Shown: positions 1 to 5,378 of the stretch, one piece after another
Layout: each line of letters opens with the position of its first letter
How positions within the stretch are numbered: the stretch's first letter is position 1
Source: JAJXZP01 sp035505775
GTDB lineage: Bacteria > Spirochaetota > Spirochaetia > Treponematales > Rectinemataceae
NCBI GenBank assembly: GCA_035505775.1
Contig: DATJQN010000290.1
Span: forward strand, 1 to 5,378
Length of the DNA stretch: 5,378 nt
Direction of reading: 5' to 3'
Notes under the pieces: generated by a model
Database searches by the model: none
What the model was told of the DNA's origin: nothing
Seen by the model: only the letters and a program-made list of their open reading frames with translations
Translations under genes and position numbers: made by a program

Positions 1-798
1 CTCATCCATCATCACGCCGCCTCGCGTGACGGCTATGGCATGGCGGGGGTGGAAGTCCTGAACCAGGCGGGCCGGTACTGCAACGATTTCCACTCCTATC
101 CCGAGACGCACATGGACTATCTCATGTGCTACTTCCGCAGGGAGAACCGGTTCCCGGCCAGGGTCTTCGGCAATATCGCCCGCGATATCGGGGACCCCAA
201 GGGATCATCGCTCGACGACTTCGCGTACCTCCACCTTCCTGAGGACCCGGGCGTCGACAGCCCCGCATTCCAGCTTTTCCCGGCCGGGGTCGATGACTTC
301 GCGGCACTTCGCCGCCGCTACGAGGACGTTTCCGGAGGGCTCCTCATCGATGCGCTCGACCTTCAGGCTGTCGAGGGACCGGACCTCGCCCTGTCCGCGG
401 AGTACGCCGCCCAGGGCTTCAAGAGGGAGCGACACGTCTTCGGCCTCAAACAGGAAGGCCGGCTCGGCGCGGTGATCATGCTGACGCTCTCCGATCTCGG
501 CCTCAACCTATCGAACCTGACCAATTGCGCCCATGTCTTTGTCATCGACGAGGAGCGGCTCCGGCCGGCCACGCTGTTCGCCGGTCTCAGAGCGATCCTT
601 GGCCACTATGCGGCGGAAGAGGTTCCGATTCTCGCCTTTCCGGTGAATTACCTCGAAAGGCTGGCCATCCCCTACGAGAAGAAGTACAACCTGTGGGTGG
701 TCAGCCTTGAGCACTCCGACGGCTATTTCCGCTCCCTGCGCACTACCTTCAGGAGGACCAGCGGTGAACGCGACGACGAGCAGCGCTGCCATGGATGA
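1..798 (+). CDS. GNAT-like acyltransferase family protein, 5'-truncated by window edge
   Basis: The reading frame is open from base 1 to the TGA at 796-798, giving 265 visible residues. The first ATG (base 40) has no Shine-Dalgarno sequence and lies in conserved-looking protein sequence, so the true start is probably outside the window. The visible part falls into two halves. The first ends with an aromatic and charged segment (residues 44-52, YFRRENRFP). The second (about 99-251) has an alternating helix/strand pattern ending in PYEKKYNLWVVSLEHSDGYF, which resembles the acyl-CoA N-acyltransferase (GNAT/FemAB-like) fold. I infer a tandem acyltransferase-like protein. I see no textbook acetyl-CoA pyrophosphate-binding loop, so substrate and activity are unknown. 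There is no signal peptide or membrane segment in the visible part, so it is probably cytoplasmic. The last 12 or so residues are hydrophilic and are encoded largely in the 35-bp overlap with the next gene, which suggests translational coupling. The gene is certain; the family call is tentative. Confidence 0.8.
   Translation, partial: LIHHHAASRDGYGMAGVEVLNQAGRYCNDFHSYPETHMDYLMCYFRRENRFPARVFGNIARDIGDPKGSSLDDFAYLHLPEDPGVDSPAFQLFPAGVDDFAALRRRYEDVSGGLLIDALDLQAVEGPDLALSAEYAAQGFKRERHVFGLKQEGRLGAVIMLTLSDLGLNLSNLTNCAHVFVIDEERLRPATLFAGLRAILGHYAAEEVPILAFPVNYLERLAIPYEKKYNLWVVSLEHSDGYFRSLRTTFRRTSGERDDEQRCHG
751..756 (+). promoter_or_regulatory. Ribosome binding site for the HD-GYP gene
   Basis: A perfect AGGAGG lies inside the upstream coding region, 7 bases before the GTG at 764. 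It decides the start of the HD-GYP gene. The in-frame TTG at 707 has no comparable site, and neither does the in-frame ATG at 791. Its position within the preceding gene means ribosomes finishing that gene pass over it, consistent with translational coupling. Confidence 0.85.
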
Positions 799-2713
799 GG
801 GCCCTCCGCTCTACAACAGCAACATCATCATCACCTTCCTGAAACTCATCAAAAGCAAGTACAGCTACGTCGATGTGACGGAGCTTCTGGAGGCGGCCGG
901 CATGGAAGCCTACCAGGTCGAGGATGGAGCACACTGGTTCACCCAGCAGCAGGTCGACCGCTTCTATGATCGCCTCGTGAGGCTCACGGGCAACCCCGGC
1001 ATCGCCCGCGAGGCCGGGCGCTACAACGCATCGCCCGAAGGTTTGGGCCTCATGGCCCGCTATGTCTTCGGCTTTGCCGGACCGGCAAAGGTGTTCGAGG
1101 CGATCGGCAAGTTCGCCGGCAACCTCACGCGCTCGACGACATACAAGTCGCGGAGGATCGGCGCAAACCGGATCGAGATCATCGTCACCCCCCTTGAAGG
1201 CGTATGCGAAAAGCCCTACCAATGCGAAAACCGCATCGGGTATTTTGAGGCCATCGTGGCGGGCTTCAACTATCGACTGCCTCATGTCGAGCATGACGAG
1301 TGCGTGTTCCGGGGCGATCCGGTGTGCAGGTACCAGATATCCTGGCGCGAATCAAAGGCCGCGATCTGGAAGCGGATGCGGACCATAATGGCGCTCGGCT
1401 CGGTGCTCGCGCTCGCTGCCTACGGGCTGCTCTTTCACGGCCACTATGTCGTACAGACCTCGTTCGTCGCAGCCTTCCTCGTCCTGGGCATGGCCTTCGT
1501 CGGGGCCTACCTCGAAAAGAGCGAGCTCAACTCCGCCATCAACAACCTGCGCTCCACCACGGAAAAATTCTTCGAGAACGGCGATCGGAACTACAACCAG
1601 GCCCTCATGATCAATGAAATCGGGCATATCATCAGCAAGTACAACGAGACGGACAACCTCCTGAACCAGGTTGTCGATATCCTGCGCAAGCGACTGGACT
1701 ACGACCGCGGTCTCGTGCTGCTCGCGAGCAAGGATGGAGCCAATCTGGAGTTCGGAGCCGGCTACGGTTACGGCACCGGACTGGTCGAGGAGATCAAGGC
1801 GGCCCGTTTCCACCTGGACCGGCCGGAGTCGCGGGGTGTCTTCGTCCTCTGCTATCGCGAGCGAAGACCCTTCCTCGTCAACGACGTGATGAGCATAGAG
1901 GGGGACCTGTCGCGGCACAGTCTGGAATTCACCAGGAAACTCGGTTCGAGATCGTTCATCTGCTGCCCCATACTCTACGAGGACGAATGCCTCGGCGTGC
2001 TCGCGGTGGACAATCTCCAGAGCAAGCGCCCGCTCGTCGAGAGCGACATCAACCTGCTCATGGGCATAGCCCCCGAAATCGGGATCAGCGTCCATAACGC
2101 CGTGCTGACCGAGGAGAGGGAACGGCAGTTCCGCTCCATCCTCAGCGCCCTCGCAGCGAGCATCGACGCGCGCGATGCCTTCACGGCAGGTCACTCGGAG
2201 CTGGTCACGGCATACGCGATGGCCATCTGCGAGGAGATGGGGCTGCCCGGCGAACTGACGGAGGCCATCCGCGTTGCGTCCCAGCTCCACGACTACGGCA
2301 AGATCGGAATCAAGGACTCCATACTCAAGAAACATGGACCCCTGAACGGCAAGGAGCGCGAGGAGATCAAGACGCACGTCGTCAAGACCCAGGCCATCCT
2401 GGAACGGATCAACTTCAACGGCGTCTACCAGCAGGTGCCCTTCATCGCCGGATCACACCACGAGAGGCTCGACGGGACGGGTTATCCCAAGGGACTCAGG
2501 GGCGAAGAGATACCGCTCGGCGCGAAGATCATCGCGGTCGCCGATTTCTTCGAAGCCATAACCGCGCGCCGGCACTATCACGAGCCGCAGCCCCTTCCGG
2601 AGGCGATCGAAATGCTGAAGGGGGAGGGTGGCCACCATCTGGACCAGGGGGTGATCGATGCCCTCCTCGCAGCCCTGGACAAGGGCAAGATCCAGGCGCG
2701 ACAGGCATCCTAG
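764..2713 (+). CDS. Membrane-anchored V4R-GAF-HD-GYP protein, probable cyclic-di-GMP phosphodiesterase
   Basis: A 649-residue signalling protein expected to hydrolyse the second messenger cyclic di-GMP at the inner membrane. Residues about 12-195 look like a V4R-type small-molecule sensor, with cysteines at 148, 154, 180 and 188; the last two sit in a C-V-F-R-G-D-P-V-C motif typical of that domain's end. Two hydrophobic helices (about 208-224 and 229-250) separated by a very short loop form a membrane hairpin. The basic stretch KRMRT before the first places both termini in the cytoplasm. A polar linker (251-280) leads to a GAF domain (about 285-447), then HD-GYP (about 455-640). Catalytic residues are intact: H477, H509-D510 with K513, H538, the HHE(x)2DGTGYP motif at 565-575, and D594. 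GTG at 764 is chosen for its AGGAGG. It overlaps the upstream gene by 35 bp and ends inside a hairpin. Phosphodiesterase activity is known for the family; the ligands of the V4R and GAF domains are unknown. Confidence 0.93.
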   Translation: MNATTSSAAMDEGPPLYNSNIIITFLKLIKSKYSYVDVTELLEAAGMEAYQVEDGAHWFTQQQVDRFYDRLVRLTGNPGIAREAGRYNASPEGLGLMARYVFGFAGPAKVFEAIGKFAGNLTRSTTYKSRRIGANRIEIIVTPLEGVCEKPYQCENRIGYFEAIVAGFNYRLPHVEHDECVFRGDPVCRYQISWRESKAAIWKRMRTIMALGSVLALAAYGLLFHGHYVVQTSFVAAFLVLGMAFVGAYLEKSELNSAINNLRSTTEKFFENGDRNYNQALMINEIGHIISKYNETDNLLNQVVDILRKRLDYDRGLVLLASKDGANLEFGAGYGYGTGLVEEIKAARFHLDRPESRGVFVLCYRERRPFLVNDVMSIEGDLSRHSLEFTRKLGSRSFICCPILYEDECLGVLAVDNLQSKRPLVESDINLLMGIAPEIGISVHNAVLTEERERQFRSILSALAASIDARDAFTAGHSELVTAYAMAICEEMGLPGELTEAIRVASQLHDYGKIGIKDSILKKHGPLNGKEREEIKTHVVKTQAILERINFNGVYQQVPFIAGSHHERLDGTGYPKGLRGEEIPLGAKIIAVADFFEAITARRHYHEPQPLPEAIEMLKGEGGHHLDQGVIDALLAALDKGKIQARQAS

Positions 2714-2725
2714 GCCTGTCGCGCC
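2695..2725. terminator. Perfect 12-bp hairpin between convergent genes, probable bidirectional terminator
   Basis: The arms GGCGCGACAGGC (2695-2706) and GCCTGTCGCGCC (2714-2725) are exact reverse complements, separated by a 7-base loop (2707-2713). The left arm is coding sequence for the end of the HD-GYP protein, and that gene's TAG stop (2711-2713) lies in the loop. The right arm ends 3 bases before the stop of the minus-strand methyltransferase gene. There is no T-tract on either side, so it is not a textbook intrinsic terminator. It may need Rho, or it may mainly protect transcript 3' ends. Confidence 0.72.
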
Positions 2726-2728
2726 GTA

Positions 2729-3538
2729 CTAGCCGGCCGGCGCCCGCTTCCGCCCCCAGGCCGCGATAACCGGCGTGTAGGTGAAGCGGCCCGGATCCCG
2801 GAAGAAGGCCATGAAGTCCTCCAGGAATTCCCCGGGGCTCTCGTATCCGGGTATGTCGAAGCAGAGTCTGCGCGAGAGCACCTCGATCTTGGTGCCCCAG
2901 TTGTAGCCGTCGCTGTCGCGGAGCGCGCCGTAGATCAGATGATGGGCGCCGACCTCCACCCTGATATCCTCGAACCCCATCCGGTACAGGTGCGAATAGA
3001 GTTTGCGGCCGGCATAGGGGTCGAAGTTCGCACGCTCCTCGAGCTGGCGCATGGCGGAGACGAGGGCGGTCTCCAGCCTGGGGGAGATGCCATAATGGTT
3101 CAGGCTGTTGTGGTCCAGGTCCACCAGGCACAGGATCCCGCCCTCCGCCACGGCGGAGGCGACGTTGTGCGCTATATCGAAACATTCCTCCCGGTAGTAT
3201 TCGAGGGCGAAGCGGACCCATGCGAAGTCGAAGCTGCCGAGATCCTCGATCGGATGCAGAAAGTCGCGGAGGGCGAACGAGAGCCGGCCCCCTCCGTAGC
3301 GCCCCCGGGCCTGCTCTATTCGTTCCGCCGACGAGTCGATACCGACGGCCGAGCCACCGGCGCCGACGATCCCGCCCAGGATGGAGGTGGAGAGACCCGC
3401 GCCGCAGGCGACATCGAGGACCCTCATACCCGCCGCGAGGCCGGCACGTCTGGCCATGGACTCGAGCTCGACGGTATCCGTCTTGATCCCGAGCCGCTTG
3501 CTTTCTTCCTCACTCTCCATGATGTACGATACTGGCAT
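2729..3538 (-). CDS. Class I SAM-dependent methyltransferase
   Basis: A 269-residue protein with a Rossmann-type S-adenosylmethionine-binding core in the N-terminal half. Motif I is VLDVACGAG (40-48), where D42 and the glycines contact SAM. The next strand ends in GID (66-68), whose acid normally binds the ribose. Motif II is around F103-D104 with a following ALEY. A further strand ends in LVDLDHN (138-144). The C-terminal 110 or so residues form an extra helical/strand region that probably shapes the acceptor pocket; nothing in it identifies the acceptor. No signal peptide or membrane segment is seen, so it should be cytoplasmic. The ATG at 3538 is preferred because GGGGA lies 9 bases upstream and the start MPVSYIMESEEE looks family-like. 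An in-frame TTG at 3571 has no ribosome site; an ATG at 3520 is a possible shorter start. It lies downstream of, and in the same direction as, the VWA gene, but a strong hairpin separates them. Confidence 0.88.
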   Translation of the reverse strand: MPVSYIMESEEESKRLGIKTDTVELESMARRAGLAAGMRVLDVACGAGLSTSILGGIVGAGGSAVGIDSSAERIEQARGRYGGGRLSFALRDFLHPIEDLGSFDFAWVRFALEYYREECFDIAHNVASAVAEGGILCLVDLDHNSLNHYGISPRLETALVSAMRQLEERANFDPYAGRKLYSHLYRMGFEDIRVEVGAHHLIYGALRDSDGYNWGTKIEVLSRRLCFDIPGYESPGEFLEDFMAFFRDPGRFTYTPVIAAWGRKRAPAG

Positions 3539-3547
3539 GTCGTCGCT

Positions 3548-3552
3548 TCCCC
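3548..3552 (-). promoter_or_regulatory. Ribosome binding site for the methyltransferase gene
   Basis: On the minus strand GGGGA lies 9 bases before the ATG at 3538. It is a moderate match to the Shine-Dalgarno consensus, and is used here to choose this ATG over the TTG at 3571. Confidence 0.5.
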
Positions 3553-3587
3553 ATGAGGCCTGACCGGCCAAAGTGCACTATTCGCGG

Positions 3588-3593
3588 AGTATA
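3588..3593 (-). promoter_or_regulatory. Possible -10 box of the methyltransferase promoter
   Basis: The minus strand reads TATACT, one mismatch from the sigma-70 TATAAT consensus, about 50 bases before the methyltransferase ATG. At 17-base spacing the -35 position (3611-3616, TTTCGC on the minus strand) matches only the first two bases of TTGACA, so the promoter would be weak or activator-dependent. An 8-bp palindrome, AGTGCACT, lies just downstream at 3572-3579, near the expected transcription start, and could be an operator. This is inference from short motifs. Confidence 0.35.
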
Positions 3594-3602
3594 CAGTGCT
3601 CA

Positions 3603-3625
3603 TCCGGAGGGCGAAAGCCTCCGGA
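3603..3625. repeat. Intergenic inverted repeat (hairpin) upstream of the methyltransferase promoter
   Basis: TCCGGAGG (3603-3610) and CCTCCGGA (3618-3625) are exact reverse complements around a 7-base loop. On the plus strand the centre can be refolded with a single bulged G into a 9-bp stem capped by a GAAA tetraloop (3613-3616). It covers the position where a -35 element would lie for the minus-strand promoter. It may therefore be a protein-binding site or an RNA structure in read-through transcripts. No function can be assigned from the sequence. Confidence 0.5.
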
Positions 3626-3641
3626 CCGAGTTCGGGGACTG

Positions 3642-3659
3642 ACCGTGCATGCGCACGGT
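3642..3659. repeat. Small inverted repeat overlapping the VWA-gene terminator hairpin
   Basis: ACCGTGC (3642-3648) and GCACGGT (3653-3659) are exact reverse complements with a 4-base loop. Bases 3656-3659 also belong to the larger hairpin at 3656-3683, so the two structures cannot both form fully in one RNA. The stem is short and may be incidental. Confidence 0.4.
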
Positions 3660-3683
3660 GGCCGCCCTCACGGGCGGCCACCG
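3656..3683 (-). terminator. Strong 12-bp hairpin after the VWA gene, probable terminator
   Basis: CGGTGGCCGCCC (3656-3667) and GGGCGGCCACCG (3672-3683) are exact reverse complements with a 4-base loop. Read on the minus strand the loop is GTGA, a GNRA tetraloop, which fits formation in the minus-strand transcript. The hairpin begins 14 bases after the stop codon of the VWA gene. No T-tract follows on the minus strand, so termination may be partial or factor-assisted, and read-through into the methyltransferase gene remains possible. Confidence 0.72.
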
Positions 3684-3697
3684 CTTCTGCCGGGCGG

Positions 3698-5378
3698 CTA
3701 GTGCTGCTGCGCCCCTTCCAGATCGCGTGTCACCTTCACGAGCCCGAGGAACTCGGCGCGGTAGCCGTCCGGGTCGCGGCCCCGAGCTCCGGAAGCCAGA
3801 TCCTCGACCTGAGCGAGACTCGCGTTTCCCCGGTACTCGGAGCGCCGGAGGATGAGGCCCCACTCGGCGACAGCCGCGGCGAAGCGGAAATCGGGGGAAG
3901 CGTCGGCCAGGTTCTCGCGGGCCAGGGTCACGGGGCGCTCGATGAGGGCACTGATCTCGCCCGTGGGCTTCTTGTAGCGGAACTTCAGGGTCATGAGTTC
4001 GCCGGAGCCGGACGCGGCGGATGGGGTCGTCGTCTGATAACGCAGGCCGTCTCCCGACTGCGCGGCGGCCGGCGGCACGATCTCGTAGAGCGCCGTGACC
4101 GTCGAGCCCGCCCCGAGCTCGCCGGCGTCCTTCGTGTCGTCGGCGAAGTCCTGCGTGGCAAGCATCCGCTTCTCATAGCCGATGAGACGATAGGCGCCGA
4201 CCAGGGCGGGGTTGAACTCGATCTGAACCTTGAGATCCTTGGCCACGGCGTACAGGGTGCCCTCCATCTGTTTCGAGAGGACTTTCTGCGCCTCGGAGAG
4301 GGAATCGATGTAGGCGTAGTTGCCGTTGCCGGAGTCGGCGAGTTTCTGCATCTTGGAATCCTGGTAGTTACCCATGCCGAAGCCGAGCACCGTCAGGAAT
4401 ATCTTCCGGGAGCGCTCGGACTCGATGAGGCGCACGAGTTCCCCGTCCGAAGAGACGCCGACATTGAAGTCGCCGTCGGTCGCGAGGATCACCCGATTGT
4501 TGCCCTGGGCCATGAAGGCCGCTGCGGCCGTCTCGTAGGCGAGGCGGATTCCTTCTCCGCCGGCGGTGGAGCCCCCCGAGTCGAGGGCGTCGATCGCCGC
4601 GTCAATCCGGTCCTTCTGGTTTCCCGGCGTCGGCGGAAGCACGAGCCCGGCCGAGCCTGCGTAGACGACGAGGGCTATCCGGTCCTCCGTCCTCATCCGC
4701 CGCACGAGCAGCTTGAGCGAGGCCTTCACGAGGGGCAGCTTGTTCTCCTCATCCATCGAACCGGAGACGTCCACGAGGAAGACCAGGTTGCTCGGCGGGA
4801 GCGCGGCCGCGGAAATCTCCCTGGCCTGGAGGGCCACGCGCAGGAGAGCGTGCGAAGGCGCCCAGGGGCAGGCCGCGAGTTCCGAATCGAAGGCGAAGGG
4901 TTCATCGCCCTTCGGTTTCGCGTAGTCGTAGGGGAAGTAGTTGACGAGCTCCTCGATCCTCACCGCATCGGGCGGCGGCAGGCTGCCCGAGCCGATGAAG
5001 CGGCGCACATTTGCGTAGGACGCCGTATCGACGTCGATCGAGAAAGTGGAGAGCGGCTCCTGGGCCACCGAGGCGAAGGAGTTCTCCCGGATGCGGTCGT
5101 AGCCTTCGGTGGAGAAGCTCTGGTTGTAGCGGTCAGTCAGGGTCTCGTCGAGGCTCGGAGTCAGCTCCTTCTTGTCCTTGGTGACGGGATAGGCGGGGGC
5201 CTCTTCCGCCGCCGCAAGCTGCGTGGCCGCCGGCGCTCCGGCTATGGCTCGCGACGTCGGGGGCGGCGCTGCCGCGCCGGACGGAGAAGCCGGCATGAGC
5301 TGGGCCGCCTGAAAGGCTTCCTGCAGGGAGTCGGCACTCTGCGACTCGGACTCGGCCAGTGCGGGCCTTGCCACCGTG
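3698..5378 (-). CDS. von Willebrand factor type A domain protein, YfbK-like, N-terminus beyond window edge
   Basis: The frame is open to the window edge. The first usable start, GTG at 5374, has no visible upstream context and sits in a linker, so the real N-terminus, probably an export signal, is missing. Numbering from that GTG, residues 1-80 are an Ala/Pro/Ser-rich low-complexity linker. Residues about 83-170 match the N-terminal domain that accompanies VWA in the YfbK family (PLSTFSIDVDTASYANVRRF at 107-126, then RIEELVNYFPYDY). The VWA domain (about 195-370) has a complete metal-ion-dependent adhesion site: D202-x-S204-x-S206, T270 and D300. Residues about 375-553 fit the C-terminal YfbK-type domain. 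The family is expected to be exported and to mediate metal-dependent protein-protein contacts, but its exact role is poorly defined. The gene ends with TAG at 3698-3700, followed by a terminator-like hairpin. Family assignment is firm; partner and function are unknown. Confidence 0.92.
   Translation of the reverse strand, partial: TVARPALAESESQSADSLQEAFQAAQLMPASPSGAAAPPPTSRAIAGAPAATQLAAAEEAPAYPVTKDKKELTPSLDETLTDRYNQSFSTEGYDRIRENSFASVAQEPLSTFSIDVDTASYANVRRFIGSGSLPPPDAVRIEELVNYFPYDYAKPKGDEPFAFDSELAACPWAPSHALLRVALQAREISAAALPPSNLVFLVDVSGSMDEENKLPLVKASLKLLVRRMRTEDRIALVVYAGSAGLVLPPTPGNQKDRIDAAIDALDSGGSTAGGEGIRLAYETAAAAFMAQGNNRVILATDGDFNVGVSSDGELVRLIESERSRKIFLTVLGFGMGNYQDSKMQKLADSGNGNYAYIDSLSEAQKVLSKQMEGTLYAVAKDLKVQIEFNPALVGAYRLIGYEKRMLATQDFADDTKDAGELGAGSTVTALYEIVPPAAAQSGDGLRYQTTTPSAASGSGELMTLKFRYKKPTGEISALIERPVTLARENLADASPDFRFAAAVAEWGLILRRSEYRGNASLAQVEDLASGARGRDPDGYRAEFLGLVKVTRDLEGAQQH

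Noticed and set aside
707..763. TTG-initiated 19-residue N-terminal extension of the HD-GYP protein
   Set aside because: The GTG at 764 has a perfect AGGAGG at 7-base spacing, while the TTG at 707 has none and lies deeper in the upstream gene.
1352..2377. Long open frame (341 codons) on the minus strand opposite the HD-GYP gene
   Set aside because: It lies wholly antisense to clear GAF and HD-GYP coding sequence. Its openness is explained by G/C-rich third codon positions; the translation shows no recognisable domain and no ribosome site was seen.
2529..3221. Minus-strand open frame spanning the convergent junction (230 codons)
   Set aside because: It is a shifted frame of the methyltransferase gene and antisense to the HD-GYP end. 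Its Pro/Arg/Gly-rich translation is typical of out-of-frame high-GC sequence.
2939..3556. Plus-strand open frame (205 codons) opposite the methyltransferase gene
   Set aside because: It is antisense to a gene with clear SAM-binding motifs. The translation has no coherent domain and no ribosome site stands out.
3539..3571. TTG-initiated 11-residue extension of the methyltransferase
   Set aside because: There is no ribosome site before 3571, and the extension would begin only about 10 bases after the expected transcription start. The ATG at 3538 has GGGGA at a workable spacing.
3600..3863. Short open frames on both strands across the intergenic hairpins
   Set aside because: They consist of Arg/Pro/Gly-rich translations, overlap the VWA coding end, and follow from the GC-rich inverted repeats rather than from coding.

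Overview
The window is a compact, GC-rich bacterial segment. It has strong G/C bias at third codon positions, AGGAGG-type ribosome sites, and GTG as a used start. It carries four protein genes, two of which run off the window edges. The gene types (an HD-GYP signalling protein with a V4R-like sensor, a VWA/YfbK-type surface protein, a GNAT-like acyltransferase relative) fit a free-living Gram-negative bacterium. My impression is a deltaproteobacterial lineage (Desulfuromonadales/Geobacter-like), but nothing in the window proves this. I see no RNA genes, CRISPR arrays, insertion sequences or other mobile-element signatures.

Left half, plus strand (1-2713): a two-gene translationally coupled unit. 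The 3' part of a gene for a GNAT-like protein of uncertain function (1-798) overlaps by 35 bp a gene for a membrane-anchored cyclic-di-GMP phosphodiesterase (764-2713). The order in that enzyme is V4R-like domain, two-helix membrane hairpin, GAF domain, HD-GYP catalytic domain. The overlap and the perfect Shine-Dalgarno sequence inside the first gene suggest coordinated production.

Right half, minus strand (2729-5378): reading leftwards, first the C-terminal 559 or so residues of a von Willebrand factor A protein of the YfbK type (3698-5378, N-terminus outside the window). Then comes a 159-bp intergenic region with a strong GNRA-capped terminator-like hairpin, two further hairpins and a possible promoter. 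Last is a class I SAM-dependent methyltransferase (2729-3538).

The two transcription units converge with only 15 bp between stop codons. The junction is a perfect 12-bp GC-rich hairpin that includes the last codons of the HD-GYP gene and has its stop codon in the loop. This is probably a shared bidirectional terminator. The most interesting points are the sensor architecture of the HD-GYP protein, its coupling to an acyltransferase-like gene, and the hairpin arrangements at both gene junctions. I see no clear evidence for a wholly new system.
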